This document shows, one piece after another, positions 1 to 4,989 of a stretch of DNA of 5,902 nt. Each line of letters starts with the position of its first letter. The first letter of the stretch is position 1. The translations under genes and the position numbers were made by a program. A model generated the notes under the pieces. The model saw only the letters and a list, made by a program, of their open reading frames with translations. It was not told the origin of the DNA and made no database searches. Source of the DNA: Rhodospirillaceae bacterium (GTDB lineage: Bacteria > Pseudomonadota > Alphaproteobacteria > Rickettsiales > UBA3002); assembly GCA_947458525.1 (NCBI GenBank), contig CANHAG010000095.1:1-5902 (forward strand). The letters are read 5' to 3'.

Positions 1-88
1 ACCCCCTATGGCACAGTGCCTTAAGAAGCAAATGAAATATGGAGGGTGTATAGGGTAATCCCGGCATGTTTATGCCAAAAGTTTCACA

Positions 89-103
89 GAATTGTCACAA
101 TTC
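89..103. promoter_or_regulatory. Perfect palindrome GAATTGT-C-ACAATTC, candidate operator
   Basis: Two 7-bp arms (89-95 and 97-103) are exact reverse complements around a single central C. The site ends 17 bp before the TATAAT box at 121-126 and therefore covers the place where a -35 hexamer would lie. No good -35 is visible there. That position suits a repressor site, or an activator that compensates for the missing -35. The palindrome is seen directly; the regulator and its sign are inferred and unknown. It has no T tract, so it is not a terminator. Confidence 0.5.
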
Positions 104-118
104 TTCTGGCAGGAGTTC

Positions 119-126
119 GCTATAAT
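119..126 (+). promoter_or_regulatory. -10 element GCTATAAT for the 587-aa gene
   Basis: GCTATAAT contains a consensus TATAAT and closely matches the GCTANAWC form described for Caulobacter housekeeping promoters. Transcription would begin near 133, giving a leader of about 27 nt before the TTG start at 160. The nearest TTG-type hexamer, TTGTCA at 92-97, is 23 bp upstream, too far for a normal spacer, so the promoter may need an activator. Confidence 0.5.
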
Positions 127-147
127 GCATGGTGAAGTAAACCAGTC

Positions 148-162
148 GGGGTAATCCGTTTG
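148..162 (+). promoter_or_regulatory. Ribosome-binding site and TTG start of the 587-aa gene
   Basis: GGGG at 148-151 sits 8 nt before TTG at 160-162. In the same frame an upstream TGA at 133-135 closes the frame, and no ATG or GTG lies between it and 160. The first in-frame ATG (205-207) has AGGAG directly against it with no spacer, so it is a poor start. TTG is therefore the best choice. Confidence 0.5.
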
Positions 163-1923
163 AGCTACGATGATAACAGTCATTTATCCTCCCGCGAACA
201 GGAGATGCTACGCATTTCCCAAAAAATATCGCACGATTTTTCTCAAGGCATGGCAAGAAGTCAGGGTTCGGATCAGAAATTCCTCGGGTTTATTCCGCCA
301 GAAATTTCAGGTATCGCCACCATGGTGTGGAATGGATCGTTCGCGCTGTTTTCTGATAAAATACGCGAAAAGATTTTCGAGGGCGTACAGTGGGGGGCAA
401 AAAAAGCTGGGTATGGAACTGCACCACATCTGATTCGCAACAGTGCGATTGCCGCGACATCACTGACCGCGATTGCTGCGATTGCACCATTTGTGCAGCC
501 ATTTATTACCACACGCCGCGAGCAGCGTCAGGAAATGCTCGACACCGCAAAGCGTATTGCGCCAGTGCTAGATGAAATAAAAGGCAAACACGGGATTGGC
601 GCTTTTGCTTCTGTGAAAGTCACAGATAATGAAATGATCTATGCGCACCGCAAGCGGCTTAGTGCCAGTTTCGGCGTGCACCATACGAGAAATTTGATTG
701 GAACCCTGAAGGCTTCCCCCGTGATTGCGGAGAAGCTCTATGGACTTAAAGGCTATGTGGAGAGTAAAACATCTTCTCTGCACGCGCCTATAGTAACAGG
801 CTCTGCACAGGATAAGATTTCTGCGAATGGTATACTTGCTGTAATTTCTGGTTCGATTGCACCCGCGCTTGATGCAATTGCTGATAATAAAGAAAAACGC
901 TTCAATGCCAACCGGCAGCCCTATTCCGCGCTGGATATGATTCTGACCCTCGAGGGGCAGTTGGGTGACGATAGCCGCGCCAGCAGCTTTTCTCTGCCAT
1001 CCGGAGGGAGGGGACATCATGGGCGTGATCTTCCGCTCAAGGAATATGTGGCGGAGATTTTACGCCATCACCAGAAAGATATGGAAGCGCTGGATGTGGA
1101 ATATGTCCCCATTCGCAAGGCGCTGGAACCGCGGCTTGAGGAAATTTCTGGCATTATTGCTGATGCGCTGAAATCCGGTGATTTGAGCGCGCTGGCGCTG
1201 GTGCGGCTGGTGGGTGAGGGCCATATCATCAAGAATAAAGGCCGGTCGCTGGCCAAGCCTCAGGATGTGAAAGCGCTGGTGACAAAAATGAGCGCGGCCG
1301 GCGCAACCTATAGCCAGCTTGACCCGAAGGAATATTTCGCCGAAGCGGCATTTAATGCCAAGGAACTAAAAGAAGCGCTCGGCACGCTGGAAGGCGAGGA
1401 GCGCCTGACCTTTGCCGCCATGGTGCCCGATGCGGTGCTGAAAGAAGTGGGGATGAGCGATAAGGAAGTGAAAGAAATTCGCACAGCAACACTGAAAAGC
1501 TATGAAGATACGCTGGGCAAGGCCGTGCTGGGCATGGCGAAGGAAGATAACGCCACGCTACAGGATTATGGGCTGGCGAAAGAGGAAATCACCCTGCTGC
1601 GCGAAGCGGCAGAGCGTATCGCGGCCGAAGGCAAAGATGCGGTGCATGAATTGCGCGCCAAACCCGGTAACCCGCAAGGGGCGGGGATGGAACGGATGTT
1701 AGTGCAGAGCGCGATTAACCGGATTCACGCGAAGGATACGCATTATCTCGGTAAGTTGGTGGAAAAAGGGGCAGAAGCGGCAAAAAACCTGCCGGAGGAA
1801 GCAGAAGGTGACGCGCAGCCTGAAGGCCATGCCAGAAAGCATGCGCGCGGACATTCACACGCCGGCCGCACGCATGCGCGCCGCCACCAGAACCATTATG
1901 AAGATCAGGAACTCGGGGCGTAG
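160..1923 (+). CDS. Unrecognised 587-aa protein with one hydrophobic helix and a His/Arg-rich tail
   Basis: I do not recognise a family. There is no signal peptide. A polar N-terminus leads to a hydrophobic Ala/Ile segment at about residues 94-117, then a basic FITTRREQRQE block (115-125). A second small-residue segment lies near 223-240. A Gly-rich, His-containing hinge (about 276-290) separates this from a highly charged, probably helical C-terminal half. That half contains a repeat with a period of about 40 residues (427-443 and 467-483: L-x-[ED]-x-G-[ML]-x-x-x-E-[VI]-x-x-[IL]-R-x-A). Residues 557-579 hold seven His, five Arg and one Lys with three HAR triplets, suggesting metal or nucleic-acid contact. 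FITTRREQRQE closely resembles FLTTGRENRLE in the next gene's product, so the two may be paralogous. The TTG start is inferred. The first half reads more AT-rich than the second. A role as a membrane-associated protein is inference only. Confidence 0.85.
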   Translation: MSYDDNSHLSSREQEMLRISQKISHDFSQGMARSQGSDQKFLGFIPPEISGIATMVWNGSFALFSDKIREKIFEGVQWGAKKAGYGTAPHLIRNSAIAATSLTAIAAIAPFVQPFITTRREQRQEMLDTAKRIAPVLDEIKGKHGIGAFASVKVTDNEMIYAHRKRLSASFGVHHTRNLIGTLKASPVIAEKLYGLKGYVESKTSSLHAPIVTGSAQDKISANGILAVISGSIAPALDAIADNKEKRFNANRQPYSALDMILTLEGQLGDDSRASSFSLPSGGRGHHGRDLPLKEYVAEILRHHQKDMEALDVEYVPIRKALEPRLEEISGIIADALKSGDLSALALVRLVGEGHIIKNKGRSLAKPQDVKALVTKMSAAGATYSQLDPKEYFAEAAFNAKELKEALGTLEGEERLTFAAMVPDAVLKEVGMSDKEVKEIRTATLKSYEDTLGKAVLGMAKEDNATLQDYGLAKEEITLLREAAERIAAEGKDAVHELRAKPGNPQGAGMERMLVQSAINRIHAKDTHYLGKLVEKGAEAAKNLPEEAEGDAQPEGHARKHARGHSHAGRTHARRHQNHYEDQELGA

Positions 1924-1954
1924 TGCCGTAACTGAGGATCGTTAGCTTTGCCAT

Positions 1955-2007
1955 GGGAATCCAGAAGTTATAGTAAAGGCTGGATCCCCGCCTGCGCGTG
2001 GATGACA
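1955..2007. repeat. Degenerate palindromic intergenic repeat
   Basis: GGGAATCCAG (1955-1964) and CTGGATCCCC (1980-1989) are inverted repeats with one mismatch around a 15-nt loop. The right part also folds on itself: ATCCCCGC (1984-1991) with GCGTGGAT (1996-2003), one mismatch, loop CTGC. The wording CTGGATCCCCGCCTGCGCG-GGATGACA is like dispersed intergenic palindromes common in proteobacterial genomes. The expected mirror-image left arm is missing, so this looks like a worn or truncated copy. No T tract follows, so it is not a convincing terminator. Confidence 0.55.
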
Positions 2008-2076
2008 AGGTGAGTGGCCGGGCGTTTAGCCAAGAAAACTGTCATCAAACCTTCACACTTCTTGTCCCCCTGATTT

Positions 2077-2084
2077 GCTAGAAT
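2077..2084 (+). promoter_or_regulatory. -10-like element GCTAGAAT for the 595-aa gene
   Basis: GCTAGAAT differs by one base from the GCTATAAT box of the first gene. A start near 2091 would leave a leader of only about 10 nt before the ATG at 2101. No -35 at a normal distance is seen: TTGTCC at 2062-2067 is too close (11-bp spacer) and TTCACA at 2052-2057 is rather far (21 bp). Confidence 0.35.
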
Positions 2085-2101
2085 CATCATGTAGGATTCT
2101 A
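2079..2101 (+). promoter_or_regulatory. Hairpin covering the start site of the 595-aa gene
   Basis: TAGAATC (2079-2085) pairs exactly with GATTCTA (2095-2101) across a 9-nt loop. The 3' arm includes part of the only Shine-Dalgarno-like stretch (AGGA, 2093-2096) and the A of the start codon. The 5' arm includes the -10-like box, so an RNA begun at that box would lack the arm. Only read-through RNA could form the hairpin. The pairing is seen; control of translation is inferred. Confidence 0.4.
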
Positions 2102-3888
2102 TGCAACCAGTGTTACAGACAGCACATAACGGATATGCCGTGCTCCCCGGTATGGCGGGAATGCGCGCAGCACAGACCGCCCGCGCATTGCCCCCCACTG
2201 CGCCGATGATGGTGCGGCCGCAGAACATTACGGGTGCTGCGATTGCAGGCGTTGCGGTGGATCAGCATGCGCACGTGCGCGCGCTGGAAGAAAAAAACAA
2301 AAGCGAACAACGCGCGATTGGTGTGGCGGATAAGGTGGCCATGATCGGGACGGTGGGTCTGCTCGAGTTGGCAAGTAAAGGCTTGTCTCGACTGCTGGCG
2401 CTTGGGAGTGCTCCCGAGTCGCGCTGGCGCGCGCGGGTAAATGCGGCGCTTCGCTCGCCCTTTGAGGCGATGAACCGGACAAAACTGAGCGATCTTGGCA
2501 GTGGCAGGTTCACACTTGAATTCAGACAAGCGCGGCAAATGCACAAAGCGCGCGGGGGAATTGCCGATGCAAAAATGCTGGAAAGAATCAGTGCGGAAGC
2601 CGCAAAATTTCATGCGCAGGATTTGGAACGGGTTGCCGCCGAAACATCACGCACGGTTGAGGCATCCAAGCTGACAGGGGCGCTCGGAAGGTTGGAACAA
2701 AAAACCATCATGCGCTTTGCTAACTGGCGCGTAAAGGCAGCGGATGCGCGCATTGCCGGGGAATTACAGACTGCCGCGAATCATCTGACGAAGGCGCCGG
2801 AACAGTCATGGCTTAGCAAACTATTTCGTAGATCCTTTACGCAAGCGAACCTGAATGCGTACGCGCCTACGGTAAATGGCATAGGGTCACTGGCAGAAAA
2901 ATCTGGTGCTACGCTTACTCGAGGAGTGACCCATCAGGCGCATGAACTGAGCCGGCAGATGCTACATGGTACGACGGGTACGGCGCATCTGCAAGGTGCG
3001 AGGGCGCTGGAGTCCCTGCATCAGGCGCGTGGTGCTGCGGCTACGGCACAGGGCTGGCGCAATGTGGCTAAGGGTGGATTTGCGCAAGCACTGAAGGCCA
3101 TACCCCGCAGCCTCGGCCGGATGAATCTGATGCATGGCGCATTTGCTGTGGCCAGCCTTGGTATCATTGCAAGTAAATTTCTTACCACAGGCCGCGAGAA
3201 CCGGCTGGAACGGGTTGCCCTCACCGATTTCGCCGCCGATGTGTATGGCGTTTCGCCCACGCAGGTGACGCGAGCGATGCTGACCAGCCAAGATGCCCAC
3301 CCGCTGGTGAAGCAAGCCGCAACGATGAGCACTCGAAATATCAAGGGTCGCTCGGCTTACGGCGTGATTTCAAACGCGGCAGAAGTGATGACGATGGTAA
3401 CCATGAATTCACCTGTAGGTATGACGCTTTTGCCATATTGTATATTTGGTGATCAAATGCTTAAGGGTTTGCTGATAAATGAACAAAACTCGCTGCAGGC
3501 CTATCAGGTGCTGAAACAGGCGGAGACGGGGAAAATCGCGATTGAACCAGCGCAGAAGCAGCAGATGGTGTGCGCGCTGATAGCCGCCGTGCCGGGCATC
3601 GCCCGTCAGGGGGGGATTTATAACCGAATGGTCACGCCGATGGCGGCGGAGCTGGTAGAGAAGAATCTGCCGCTGCGCGAAATGGTGCAGACGATTGCCT
3701 CGCCGGAGAAGATGCAGGCACTGGCCGAATCCGTACAGGCCAAGATGCCAGCCCCGGCTGCAAAAGTGGCGGCAGCGCATGCCCCGGCCGTGCTGCATGG
3801 GGCTGCCCCGGCTGCCAAAGTATCCGCCGCAGATCTTGCCCACCAAGGGCGCGTGAACACCCCGCAGCTCGCCGCTGCAAAAGGATAA
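2101..3888 (+). CDS. Unrecognised 595-aa Ala-rich protein with several hydrophobic segments
   Basis: No family is recognised and there is no signal peptide. The N-terminus (1-55) is Ala/Pro/Met-rich. Hydrophobic stretches lie at about 78-101, 341-360 and 421-450. Between the first two is a long Ala/Arg/Gln-rich, probably helical region (about 105-335) with no acidic cluster. After the 341-360 helix come FLTTGRENRLE (360-370), YGVSPTQV (382-389) and a second small-residue helix. YGVSPTQV matches LGIDPSQV in the 309-aa neighbour, and the basic block matches the 587-aa neighbour, suggesting a shared domain. The C-terminus (about 549-578) is an Ala/Pro/Lys linker with two copies of APAAKV[AS]A[AD]-type sequence, coded by an 11-bp direct repeat. 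ATG at 2101 is chosen for its upstream -10 and AGGA, but the Shine-Dalgarno spacing of 4 nt is short. A later ATG cannot be excluded. Function unknown. Confidence 0.85.
   Translation: MQPVLQTAHNGYAVLPGMAGMRAAQTARALPPTAPMMVRPQNITGAAIAGVAVDQHAHVRALEEKNKSEQRAIGVADKVAMIGTVGLLELASKGLSRLLALGSAPESRWRARVNAALRSPFEAMNRTKLSDLGSGRFTLEFRQARQMHKARGGIADAKMLERISAEAAKFHAQDLERVAAETSRTVEASKLTGALGRLEQKTIMRFANWRVKAADARIAGELQTAANHLTKAPEQSWLSKLFRRSFTQANLNAYAPTVNGIGSLAEKSGATLTRGVTHQAHELSRQMLHGTTGTAHLQGARALESLHQARGAAATAQGWRNVAKGGFAQALKAIPRSLGRMNLMHGAFAVASLGIIASKFLTTGRENRLERVALTDFAADVYGVSPTQVTRAMLTSQDAHPLVKQAATMSTRNIKGRSAYGVISNAAEVMTMVTMNSPVGMTLLPYCIFGDQMLKGLLINEQNSLQAYQVLKQAETGKIAIEPAQKQQMVCALIAAVPGIARQGGIYNRMVTPMAAELVEKNLPLREMVQTIASPEKMQALAESVQAKMPAPAAKVAAAHAPAVLHGAAPAAKVSAADLAHQGRVNTPQLAAAKG
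3751..3815 (+). repeat. 11-bp direct repeat in the Ala/Pro-rich C-terminal coding region
   Basis: GCCCCGGCTGC occurs at 3751-3761 and 3805-3815, with a partial copy GCCCCGGC at 3781-3788. It codes for the repeated AP-A-A-K-V linker near the end of the 595-aa protein. This is what slippage or unequal exchange in a low-complexity linker would produce. Confidence 0.55.
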
Positions 3889-3913
3889 TGTCACAGAAGC
3901 TTCATATTTCTAA

Positions 3914-3944
3914 TCCTCACCTATGGTAAAATACAAGGTGAGGA
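3914..3944 (+). promoter_or_regulatory. Hairpin burying the ribosome-binding site of the 309-aa gene, with a -10-like box in its loop
   Basis: TCCTCACCT (3914-3922) pairs perfectly over 9 bp with AGGTGAGGA (3936-3944), loop 13 nt. The 3' arm is the Shine-Dalgarno region for the ATG at 3956. The loop carries GGTAAAAT (3925-3932), a -10-like box similar to those of the neighbours. RNA started from it (near 3939) would lack the 5' arm and leave the site open, whereas read-through RNA from the upstream gene would hide it. No T tract follows, so a terminator is unlikely. The pairing is seen; the regulatory reading is inferred. Confidence 0.5.
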
Positions 3945-3955
3945 AGTGTTAATCT

Positions 3956-4885
3956 ATGAAGATCACAGGATCCAGAACTGCCGCGATTGCTGAACCGTTG
4001 CATGCACGAATGCAGAAGGCTGCCGGCTGGAATTGGAAAACGATGGCGCTGACAGTTGCGGCGTTTTCAGTGCCGTTCTTGGGAATTTTTGGAATCGGCG
4101 TCGGTGTAGGCGCGCTTGCCACTTCCTGGGCAATTGACCGGTATAAAAATAGCATTGTTACCCAAAACAAGAAAAAAGTGCTCGTGGATTATTACCGCGA
4201 GCAGATTGCCGCTCAGCTCGGCATTGATCCTTCTCAAGTAAATGTGAATGCGTTGGAGATGGCTGCGCGGGTCAACCCCATGTTCGCCAATATGCTGAAT
4301 AAGGTGAAAGCAGAACACACGAAAGAAAATTTTGCGCTTGGTTTTGGTTCAATCGCTGGTGGAACAGTGGGATTGATTCCAGGCGTTGGGGCATTGTCCG
4401 GTTTAGTGAAAGAAGGTACGGCCGAGACGGTAAAAATGATAACAGGATCGGTTGTAGGGGGGATGGCGGCCAGTTTCTTTAACAAAGATGTGTTATTCAC
4501 GCAGGATGTGGCCGAGCATATTGATGCCAAGGTGAAGCAGGGCGAAGCGATCACGTCATTCGATGTGATGTTGCTGCGCATCGCGCAGGATGAGAAATTC
4601 CAAGCGGCGATTAAAAAGCAAAGCAATAAGCCGTTTCACAAAATGAGCGAGGCTGAGCAGCGCGCGGTGCTGGCCACCATGCCCGGTTTTTATGATGCCG
4701 CCGAGCGCGATGCCGAGGCGGTGAATCAGGGGCGGATTACCCAGCAGGATCTGCTGGTGGTCTCGCCCGGCGCGGTGCAGCAACAGACAAGCTGGGCACA
4801 GCGCACGGGTGGCCCGCGTGCCGCGCGCGGCTCCTTCACGCAGGCGGTGGAAGCCTCGCGCGGCGGGCCAATACAGATCGACTAG
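3956..4885 (+). CDS. Unrecognised 309-aa protein with Gly-rich membrane helices
   Basis: No known family is recognised. After a short basic N-terminus (1-29), residues 30-59 form a long Gly/Ala/Val hydrophobic segment with GxGxGxG spacing. A basic stretch follows (62-74), then the motif LGIDPSQV (88-95). Two further small-residue hydrophobic segments lie at about 126-151 and 160-175, the former containing a PGVG turn. The C-terminal third is soluble and charged, with SEAEQRAVLATMPG (231-244) and a Gln/Gly/Arg-rich end. Such Gly-rich helices occur in membrane-inserting proteins and in phage tape-measure proteins, but the sequence does not choose between them. The order of motifs parallels the 595-aa neighbour. 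It is the gene directly before the tail-tip genes, the usual tape-measure position. ATG at 3956 follows AGGTGAGGA with about 11 nt spacing. Confidence 0.88.
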   Translation: MKITGSRTAAIAEPLHARMQKAAGWNWKTMALTVAAFSVPFLGIFGIGVGVGALATSWAIDRYKNSIVTQNKKKVLVDYYREQIAAQLGIDPSQVNVNALEMAARVNPMFANMLNKVKAEHTKENFALGFGSIAGGTVGLIPGVGALSGLVKEGTAETVKMITGSVVGGMAASFFNKDVLFTQDVAEHIDAKVKQGEAITSFDVMLLRIAQDEKFQAAIKKQSNKPFHKMSEAEQRAVLATMPGFYDAAERDAEAVNQGRITQQDLLVVSPGAVQQQTSWAQRTGGPRAARGSFTQAVEASRGGPIQID

Positions 4886-4910
4886 CGCGCTTTTAATCGA
4901 AGTATTGACA

Positions 4911-4949
4911 CCCTCACCCCAACCCTCTCCCGCAGTGCAGGAGAGGGGG
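4911..4949. repeat. REP-like GC-rich dyad
   Basis: CCCTCACCCC-AA leads into CCCTCTCC (4923-4930), which pairs exactly with GGAGAGGG (4940-4947) across a 9-nt loop. The wording is typical of short extragenic palindromes scattered through many proteobacterial genomes. It lies between the unrecognised trio and the tail genes. It could protect or end the upstream mRNA, but no T tract follows. Confidence 0.55.
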
Positions 4950-4971
4950 AAGAAATTGCTCTAATCCCCCT
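4944..4971 (+). promoter_or_regulatory. Second hairpin, competing with the REP-like dyad
   Basis: AGGGGGA (4944-4950) pairs over 7 bp with TCCCCCT (4965-4971), loop 14 nt. It shares bases 4944-4947 with the REP-like stem, so the two full structures exclude each other. The loop and 3' arm also hold TCTAAT (4960-4965), preceded by TTG, a weak -10-like box 24 nt before the DUF2460 start. Attenuation or a tail-gene promoter is possible but unproven. Confidence 0.3.
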
Positions 4972-4989
4972 TATCATCTGGAGTCATCT

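Larger units (their letters stand above)
53..157. repeat. 9-bp direct repeat GGGTAATCC flanking the leader
   Basis: GGGTAATCC occurs at 53-61 and again at 149-157, 96 bp apart on the same strand. The second copy carries the G-rich stretch that serves as ribosome-binding site for the TTG-started gene at 160. Both copies end a short upstream reading frame in GGG TAA. The repeat is visible directly, but its meaning is not known and chance is possible at this length. Confidence 0.35.

Noticed and set aside
2..58. Open plus-strand frame entering from the left edge and ending in TAA at 56-58, possibly the end of an upstream gene
   Set aside because: Only 18 codons are visible (ending MKYGGCIG), with no recognisable family feature. 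The minus strand is also open here, so there is no support for a real gene.
125..154. Nine-codon mini-ORF (ATG to TAA) just before the TTG start, as a leader peptide
   Set aside because: Its ATG overlaps the TATAAT box, so a transcript starting near 133 would not contain it.
568..1020. 150-aa minus-strand ORF inside the 587-aa gene
   Set aside because: It is antisense to a long, coherent coding frame, shows no ribosome-binding site or family feature, and has shadow-like composition.
3409..3894. 161-aa minus-strand ORF opposite the end of the 595-aa gene
   Set aside because: It is a shadow frame with Cys/His/Arg-rich composition, no start signal and no family feature.
84..3898. Shared TCACA word upstream of the three unrecognised genes (84, 2053, 3891), TCACAGAA in two of them
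   Set aside because: The distance to the -10 boxes is similar for two but differs by about 11 bp in the third, and a 5-base word recurs too easily by chance.
3914..3950. Rho-independent terminator after the 595-aa gene
   Set aside because: The stem is good but is followed by AGTGTTAATC, not a T tract, and its 3' arm is the ribosome-binding site of the next gene.
160..4885. Toxin, restriction or other known defence genes in the trio
   Set aside because: No nuclease, NTPase, methylase or other catalytic motif could be found in any of the three proteins.
4905..4910. Consensus TTGACA as a -35 box for the tail genes
   Set aside because: No -10-like sequence exists 16-18 bp downstream, where the REP-like dyad lies instead. 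It could be the relic of a promoter split by the repeat, but nothing more can be said.
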